Assembly: GCA_049688595.1 (NCBI GenBank)
Contig: JBAVLA010000294.1
Location: 1 to 9,505 of the forward strand
Origin: Prado023 sp049688595
Lineage (GTDB): Bacteria > Actinomycetota > Actinomycetes > S36-B12 > CAIYMF01
Length of the DNA: 9,505 bases
Direction: 5' to 3'
A program made the translations under genes and the position numbers. Shown here piece by piece: positions 5,663 to 9,505 of this stretch (the stretch's first letter is position 1; every line of letters starts with the position of its first letter). The notes under the pieces were generated by a model. It ran no database searches and was not told where the DNA came from. It saw nothing but the letters and a program-made list of their open reading frames with translations.

Positions 5663-6562
5663 ATGGCAAGGAATCGATACGCGCCGGACCCAGGCTTGAC
5701 GGCGCGAATGGGCGGGACGATGTTCGTCCTCGGGCTGCTCTACGTCGCCCTGATGGCCGTGCTGATCTACTCCGGGCTGAACGCGTCCTTCGTCCTCGTC
5801 CTGGCCGTGGTCTCGGCCTTCGGCCAGTGGTACTTCTCGGATCGGATCGCGCTGTACTCGATGGCGGCCCGGCCGGTCACCCCAGCCCAGGCCCCGCAGC
5901 TGCACGCGATCGTCGATCGGCTCTGCGCCATGGCCGACATGCCCAAGCCGACCGTCGCGATCGCGGACACCGACATGCCGAACGCGTTCGCCACCGGTCG
6001 AAGCACGAACCGCGCTGCGGTCTGCGTGACCACCGGCCTGCTGCGCCGGCTGGACGGGCAGGAGCTCGAGGCGGTCCTGTCCCATGAGCTGGCGCATGTC
6101 GCCCACCGTGACGTGCTGGTCATGACGGTGGCCTCGTTCGTGGGCGTGCTCGCGGGGTTCCTCACGCGATCCTGGTTGTGGGGCGGCATGTTCCGCCGCC
6201 GCGACAACGACAGCAACGGGGCCCTGGCCTTCCTCCTGATCATGGTGGTCTCGATCGTCGTCTACTTCGCGAGCTTCCTGATGACGAGCATGCTCTCGAG
6301 GTACCGAGAGCTCTCGGCCGACCGCACCGGAGCCCTGCTGACGGGCCGACCCGCCGCCCTGGCCCGAGCCCTGCAGAAGATCACCGGCGAGATGAGCGCC
6401 ATCCCCACGCGGGACCTGCGCGAGAAGGAGGCGATGAACGCCTTCTTCATAGCCCCGGCGTTCGGCGGCAGGGAGTCGATGGCCGCGCTGTTCTCCACCC
6501 ATCCGCCGCTCGAGCAGCGGTTGGCGCAACTGGCTCGGATCGCCGCTCAGCTGGGGCAGTGA
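5663..6562 (+). CDS. htpX: HtpX-family membrane zinc metalloprotease
   Basis: HtpX is a membrane-embedded M48 protease that degrades misfolded or damaged membrane proteins. At 299 residues it has the normal length. Membrane helices lie at about 18-37 and 40-57, and again at 152-168 and 188-209. The zinc site is complete: HELAH (141-145, His141, Glu142, His145) within LEAVLSHELAHVAHRD, with Glu216 in SRYRELSADR as third ligand. FSTHPPLEQRLAQL (277-290) is the conserved C-terminal block. The ATG at 5663 gives MARNRYAPDPGLTARM, and AGAGG (5648-5652) lies ten bases upstream; the frame stays open further back, but only inside pspA. It follows pspA by 70 bases, and its stop shares one base with the pspAB start (TGATG), so the last two are translationally coupled. 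Co-location with pspA supports a joint envelope-stress response. Confidence 0.96.
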   Translation: MARNRYAPDPGLTARMGGTMFVLGLLYVALMAVLIYSGLNASFVLVLAVVSAFGQWYFSDRIALYSMAARPVTPAQAPQLHAIVDRLCAMADMPKPTVAIADTDMPNAFATGRSTNRAAVCVTTGLLRRLDGQELEAVLSHELAHVAHRDVLVMTVASFVGVLAGFLTRSWLWGGMFRRRDNDSNGALAFLLIMVVSIVVYFASFLMTSMLSRYRELSADRTGALLTGRPAALARALQKITGEMSAIPTRDLREKEAMNAFFIAPAFGGRESMAALFSTHPPLEQRLAQLARIAAQLGQ

Positions 6563-7131
6563 TGGGCCTGTTCGACGCGATCCTGGGCCGGCGAAAGCCG
6601 GCGCAGCCCGACTTGGACAACATCTTCGGCCTGCCCTCGGCCGCGATCACGCTGTCGGCCAGCCTCGGGTTCGAGGCGACTGGAGCAGGTGCGGTGGCCT
6701 TCCGCGTCCCGGATGGCCGGGCGTTCGCGGAGGTGCAGGCCGAGATCGAGGCGCTGCTGGCGGCCTCGGGCAACCCCGCCGTCGACGTCCACGTCGACCA
6801 GTACGGGTACACATGGCTCGTCGTGCGAACCGATCCCCCCGATGTGGGCGCGCTCGTCACGCACCTGCACGCGGTGAACCTCTCGCTCCAGGACACCGGG
6901 TTCGGTCCTCAGCTGCTCTGCGCCATGGTCAACTTCCAGGGTGCGGATGGGCGATCCCTGGCGCTGGTCTACTTGTTCAAGCAGGGCTCGTTCTACCCGT
7001 TCGCGCCCATGGCCGGACAGTCCCGTGACACGATGCTCGAGCTGCAGGTCCGCGACCTGCTGCGCGAGGAGCTCGCGGTTGAGCAGGACCTGTCCCGGTG
7101 GTTCCCGATCTGGGGCGCGCCAGGGCTGTAG
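6562..7131 (+). CDS. pspAB: PspA-associated protein PspAB
   Basis: A soluble 189-residue protein of the PspAB family, found mainly in actinobacteria next to PspA or HtpX genes; its biochemical role is unknown. The N-terminus MGLFDAILGRRKP (1-13) and NIFGLPSAAITL (20-31) are typical. The remainder looks like a compact alpha/beta domain: VDVHVDQYGYTWLVVR (74-89), VTHLHAVNLSLQD.GFG (99-115), and LALVYLFKQGSFYPFAPMAG (133-152), ending in EQDLSRWFPIWGAPGL (174-189). There is no signal peptide or membrane helix, so it acts in the cytoplasm. It starts at ATG 6562, whose A is also the last base of the htpX TGA, indicating coupling and a fixed ratio to the protease. A regulator or adaptor of HtpX or PspA is the natural guess, but no catalytic motif is seen. 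It ends ahead of a strong hairpin shared with nadA. Confidence 0.93.
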   Translation: MGLFDAILGRRKPAQPDLDNIFGLPSAAITLSASLGFEATGAGAVAFRVPDGRAFAEVQAEIEALLAASGNPAVDVHVDQYGYTWLVVRTDPPDVGALVTHLHAVNLSLQDTGFGPQLLCAMVNFQGADGRSLALVYLFKQGSFYPFAPMAGQSRDTMLELQVRDLLREELAVEQDLSRWFPIWGAPGL

Positions 7132-7185
7132 GCCCACAGCGCCCGAGACGGCTGCGCTACGCACTCGCCGGAAACGGGCCATGGT

Positions 7186-7214
7186 GCGGCCGGATCGGGA
7201 CGCGATCCGGCCGC
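7186..7214. terminator. Bidirectional terminator-like hairpin between pspAB and nadA
   Basis: GCGGCCGGATCG (7186-7197) and CGATCCGGCCGC (7203-7214) form a perfect 12-pair stem around a five-base loop. It sits in the 97-base gap between the convergent 3' ends of pspAB (stop 7131) and nadA (stop 7229), so it can serve both. There is no T-run on either side (the plus strand continues with G), as is common in actinobacteria. The gap holds nothing else recognisable. Confidence 0.75.
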
Positions 7215-7228
7215 GGGGGGAGCCCGGA

Positions 7229-8431
7229 TCAGTCCGGCGTGGGCGACGATCCCACGCCCGGCAGGGCGAGCATGCGGTCCAGTGCGACCCTGGCCCAATG
7301 TGCGGTGTCCGGGTCCACGACGATGCGGTTGATCACGTTCCCGGCCACGAGGTTCTCCAGGACCCACACAAGGTGCGGCAGGTCGATGCGGTTCATCGTG
7401 GCGCAGTAGCAGACCGTGCGGTCCAGGAAGGTGACCTGCTTGTCCGGATGCGCGCCTGCCAGCCGCCGGACGAGGTTGAGCTCCGTCCCGATGGCCCACG
7501 CCGAGCCGGGGTCGGCAGCCGCCAGCTTCTGGATGATGTACTCGGTCGAGCCGACGAAGTCGGCCTTCCGGACCACCTCATGGCGGCACTCCGGGTGAAC
7601 GAGGATGTTGACCCCCGGGATCCGCGCCCGAGCCTCATCCACCAGGTCCTCGGTGAAGCGGCCGTGCACCGAGCAGTGCCCGCGCCACAGGACCATCTTC
7701 GCGGCAGTCAGCTCGTCGTCCGTCAGCCCGCCGCCGGGCTGGTTCGGGTCGTAGAGCACGCAGTCGGCCAGGGAGAGGCCCAGCTCGAGGACCGCGGTGT
7801 TCCGGCCGAGGTGCTGGTCAGGCAGGAAGAAGACCCGCTCCCCATGCTCGAAGGCCCACTCCAGGGACTGGCGGGCGTTGCTGGACGTGCAGATCGTCCC
7901 GGCGTTGCGGCCCGTGAAAGCCTTGATCGCCGCCGTCGAGTTCATGTAGGTGATCGGGATCGTGCTGTCGGCCAGCCCGAGGGCGACGAACCTGTCCCAC
8001 GCGTCCTCCACCTGCCCGATCTCGGCCATGTCGGCCATGGAGCAGCCTGCCGAGAGGTCCGGAAGGATCACCTGCTGTGCATCCGAGGTCAGTATGTCGG
8101 CGCTCTCAGCCATGAAGTGCACGCCGCAGAAGACGATGTACTCAGCGGTCGCGTGGGCAGCCGCCTGCTGGGCGAGCTTGAACGAATCACCCGTCACATC
8201 GGCGAACTGGATCACCTCGTCGCGCTGGTAGTGGTGGCCAAGGACGAAGGCGCGCGGGCCCAGCTCTGCGCGCGCAGTTCGCACGCGATCGAGTAGGTCC
8301 GGGTCAGACGCTGGGGGCAGGGCGCCGGGGCACTCGACGCCCCGCTCCGAGTCGGGATCGTTGCCGTGGCCCAGCAGGAGGAGGGCGAGCGGTGTGGGCT
8401 GTGGCTCGGTCCAGGCAACGGTGTCGGTCAT
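7229..8431 (-). CDS. nadA: Quinolinate synthase (NadA)
   Basis: NadA condenses iminoaspartate with dihydroxyacetone phosphate to quinolinate on a [4Fe-4S] cluster, the second step of de novo NAD synthesis. In the 400-residue protein (numbered from ATG 8431) the three cluster ligands are Cys130 (SAGCSMADM), Cys253 (GHCSVHGRF) and Cys343 (VCYCATMNR). Substrate motifs are intact: LGHHYQRDEV (64-73), DSFKLA (82-87), VFCGVHFMAE (100-109), YMNSTAAIKA (162-171), LPDQHLGR (203-210), HPEC (279-282) and GST (294-296). An ATG four codons earlier (8443) is in frame, but GGGAG lies five bases before 8431, so I prefer that start. The extra N-terminus of about 40 residues fits the longer actinobacterial type. 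No nadB or nadC is adjacent; the gene looks monocistronic, divergent from the glycerate kinase and convergent with pspAB. Confidence 0.96.
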   Translation of the reverse strand: MTDTVAWTEPQPTPLALLLLGHGNDPDSERGVECPGALPPASDPDLLDRVRTARAELGPRAFVLGHHYQRDEVIQFADVTGDSFKLAQQAAAHATAEYIVFCGVHFMAESADILTSDAQQVILPDLSAGCSMADMAEIGQVEDAWDRFVALGLADSTIPITYMNSTAAIKAFTGRNAGTICTSSNARQSLEWAFEHGERVFFLPDQHLGRNTAVLELGLSLADCVLYDPNQPGGGLTDDELTAAKMVLWRGHCSVHGRFTEDLVDEARARIPGVNILVHPECRHEVVRKADFVGSTEYIIQKLAAADPGSAWAIGTELNLVRRLAGAHPDKQVTFLDRTVCYCATMNRIDLPHLVWVLENLVAGNVINRIVVDPDTAHWARVALDRMLALPGVGSSPTPD

Positions 8432-8545
8432 CGGGTCTCCCATGTGAGGCGTGTGTCAATGGTTCCACAACATCGAGTCCGTGCGCAGGCATGGCGGGAG
8501 GCTCACCGACGAGCTCTGGCGACGTCGAGTGCCACACTGGCCGCC
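8432..8545. promoter_or_regulatory. Divergent region between nadA and the glycerate kinase gene
   Basis: This 114-base region must hold both promoters. On the minus strand the nadA ribosome site GGGAG is at 8437-8441, and a perfect TTGACA lies at 8454-8459, but no TANNNT box follows at 16-18 bases. On the plus strand CACACT (8533-8538) ends seven bases before the kinase GTG, a possible leaderless -10. No operator-like palindrome was found. Confidence 0.35.
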
Positions 8546-9505
8546 GTGCGCATCTTGGTATGTCCTGACTCGTTCACCGGGACGCTGACCGCGGCGGAGG
8601 CAGCCGACGCGATCGTGCGCGGCTGGCGTGATTGTGCGCCAGCGGACGAACTGGTCAGCCGCCCGCTGTCCGACGGCGGGCCCGGCTTCCTCGATGCGGT
8701 ACAGGCCGGGGCAGGCGGGCAGCGGATCACAGTTGCAGTATCTGGGCCAGTTGGCGTGCCCGTGAGCGCGCAGTACCTGCGGGCCGCCGATGGGACCGCC
8801 TGGATCGAGAGTGCAACCGCCGCGGGGCTGCAGCTGGTGCCGGCCGGCCAGCGGGACCCGACGCGCACGAGCACCTGCGGAGTCGGGCAGCTCATGGCTG
8901 CGGCGCTGGACCGTGGGGCTGCCCGGATGGTCCTGGGCGTCGGCGGCACGGGCACGTGCGATGGTGGCGCCGGGCTTCTGGCGGCGCTCGGAGCGGAGTC
9001 GGACCCGCCCGGGCTCTTGGGCGCCGGCGGCGGCGCCCTGCCGGCGATCACGGAGCTGGACCTGTCTCCTGCCCTGGTCCGGGTGGGAGCCTGCAGGCTC
9101 GAGGTCGCAACCGACGTGGATGTCCCGCTGCTGGGACCTCGCGGGGCGGCCCGCGGGTTCGCTCCCCAGAAGGGGGCCACGCCCGAGCAGGTCGAGCTGC
9201 TGGAGTCGGCCATGGCCCACTGGTCGGATCTGTTGGGCCGGTCCTCCGACGGGCGCAGCGCGGCGATCGCCCTGGGAGCCGGTGCCGGCGGCGGCCTCGG
9301 TGCGGCCCTGATCCGGCTGGGCGCGCGCCGCGTGCCCGGCATCGCGACGGTGCTCGAGGCCGCCCGAATCGAGGAGGCGATCGACACCGCGGACCTGGTC
9401 GTCACCGGCGAGGGGGCCTTCGACTGGCAGTCCCTGAGGGGGAAGGTCGTCTCGGGGGTGGCCGTGGCTGCCCTGGCGCGAGCGGTGCCGGTCGTCGTCC
9501 TGGCC
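8546..9505 (+). CDS. glxK: Glycerate kinase (GlxK-like), 3' end beyond the window
   Basis: Glycerate kinases of this family phosphorylate glycerate, usually at the 2-position, feeding glyoxylate or serine breakdown into glycolysis. The first 320 codons are present; members are normally about 370-380 residues, so only the end is missing. Family blocks appear in order: CPDSFTGTLTAAEAADAI (6-23), PLSDGGPGFLDAV (40-52), WIESATAAGLQLV (86-98), TSTCGVGQL (108-116), GVGGTGTCDGGAGLLAALGA (131-150), PQKGATPEQVELL (207-219), GAGAGGGLGAAL (244-255) and ADLVVTGEGAFDWQSLRGK (282-300). Several differ from the usual forms: GGSATNDGG is here GGTGTCDGG, and EGRIDSQ is here EGAFDWQ, so substrate preference may differ. 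GTG 8546 is the only start that gives the family N-terminus; no ribosome site is seen, and the transcript may be leaderless. It is divergent from nadA. Confidence 0.92.
   Translation, partial: MRILVCPDSFTGTLTAAEAADAIVRGWRDCAPADELVSRPLSDGGPGFLDAVQAGAGGQRITVAVSGPVGVPVSAQYLRAADGTAWIESATAAGLQLVPAGQRDPTRTSTCGVGQLMAAALDRGAARMVLGVGGTGTCDGGAGLLAALGAESDPPGLLGAGGGALPAITELDLSPALVRVGACRLEVATDVDVPLLGPRGAARGFAPQKGATPEQVELLESAMAHWSDLLGRSSDGRSAAIALGAGAGGGLGAALIRLGARRVPGIATVLEAARIEEAIDTADLVVTGEGAFDWQSLRGKVVSGVAVAALARAVPVVVLA

Noticed and set aside
5195..6529. Minus-strand open frame of 444 codons opposite pspA and htpX
   Set aside because: It is an antisense frame kept open by high GC. The plus strand carries unmistakable PspA and HtpX motifs, and the antisense protein is low-complexity with no family resemblance.
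6941..8296. Plus-strand open frame of 451 codons over pspAB, the hairpin and nadA
   Set aside because: It runs antisense to complete NadA motifs and through a terminator-like hairpin, so it is a shadow frame.
8454..8459. Perfect TTGACA as the nadA -35 box
   Set aside because: No matching -10 lies 16-18 bases downstream; that distance reaches the start codon itself, so it was not listed as a promoter on its own.
8503..9405. Minus-strand frames opposite the glycerate kinase
   Set aside because: The plus strand shows all glycerate kinase blocks in order; the antisense frames are Ser/Ala/Pro/Arg-rich and featureless.
1..9505. CRISPR arrays, tRNA genes, insertion sequences or prophage parts
   Set aside because: No regularly spaced repeats, tRNA-like cloverleaf, transposase motifs or terminal inverted repeats were seen by eye.

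Overview
The window is chromosomal DNA from a high-GC Gram-positive bacterium, almost certainly an actinomycete (Actinomycetota). The evidence is the very high G+C with G/C at nearly every third codon position, GTG starts, TANNNT-type -10 boxes only six bases before start codons (leaderless-type), and actinobacterial families: a DUF3043 membrane protein, the PspA / HtpX / PspAB set, and a secreted protein of the SCO2322 type beside an ECF transporter. I see no phage, insertion sequence, CRISPR or tRNA, and there is no sign of recent horizontal transfer.

Layout. (1) 1-1960, minus strand: a cobalamin (B12) riboswitch leads into a secreted, C-terminally anchored protein. Four bases further on is the gene of an ECF-transporter transmembrane subunit (EcfT), which runs off the left edge. 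This is a corrinoid- or cobalt-responsive uptake operon; its ATPase and substrate-binding subunits presumably lie beyond the edge. (2) 2019-2543, plus strand: a macrodomain ADP-ribosyl/O-acetyl-ADP-ribose hydrolase, divergent from the riboswitch operon. (3) 2656-3919, minus strand: a 71-residue conserved-looking protein preceded by an aldo/keto reductase whose promoter carries a 12-bp palindrome. (4) 4040-7131: a DUF3043 membrane protein on the minus strand, divergent from pspA, htpX and pspAB on the plus strand, which form an envelope-stress module. (5) 7186-7214: a strong hairpin between convergent pspAB and nadA. (6) 7229-8431, minus strand: quinolinate synthase nadA. (7) 8546 to the right edge: a glycerate kinase, divergent from nadA and cut by the window end.

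How they work together. In the first operon, when the cell has enough cobalamin the riboswitch would close and reduce synthesis of the secreted protein and the transporter. In the Psp module, PspA would coat and stabilise damaged membrane, HtpX would degrade misfolded membrane proteins, and PspAB (start codon overlapping the htpX stop) is their dedicated but uncharacterised partner. DUF3043 shares an 83-bp divergent promoter region with pspA. NadA makes the quinolinate precursor of NAD. The macrodomain protein works on NAD-derived ADP-ribose products, but it is not linked to nadA by position.

The most interesting points are the B12 riboswitch controlling a secreted protein of unknown function together with an ECF transporter, the PspA-HtpX-PspAB set without a visible PspAA, and the recurrent leaderless-type promoter layout. 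I found no clearly unprecedented system.
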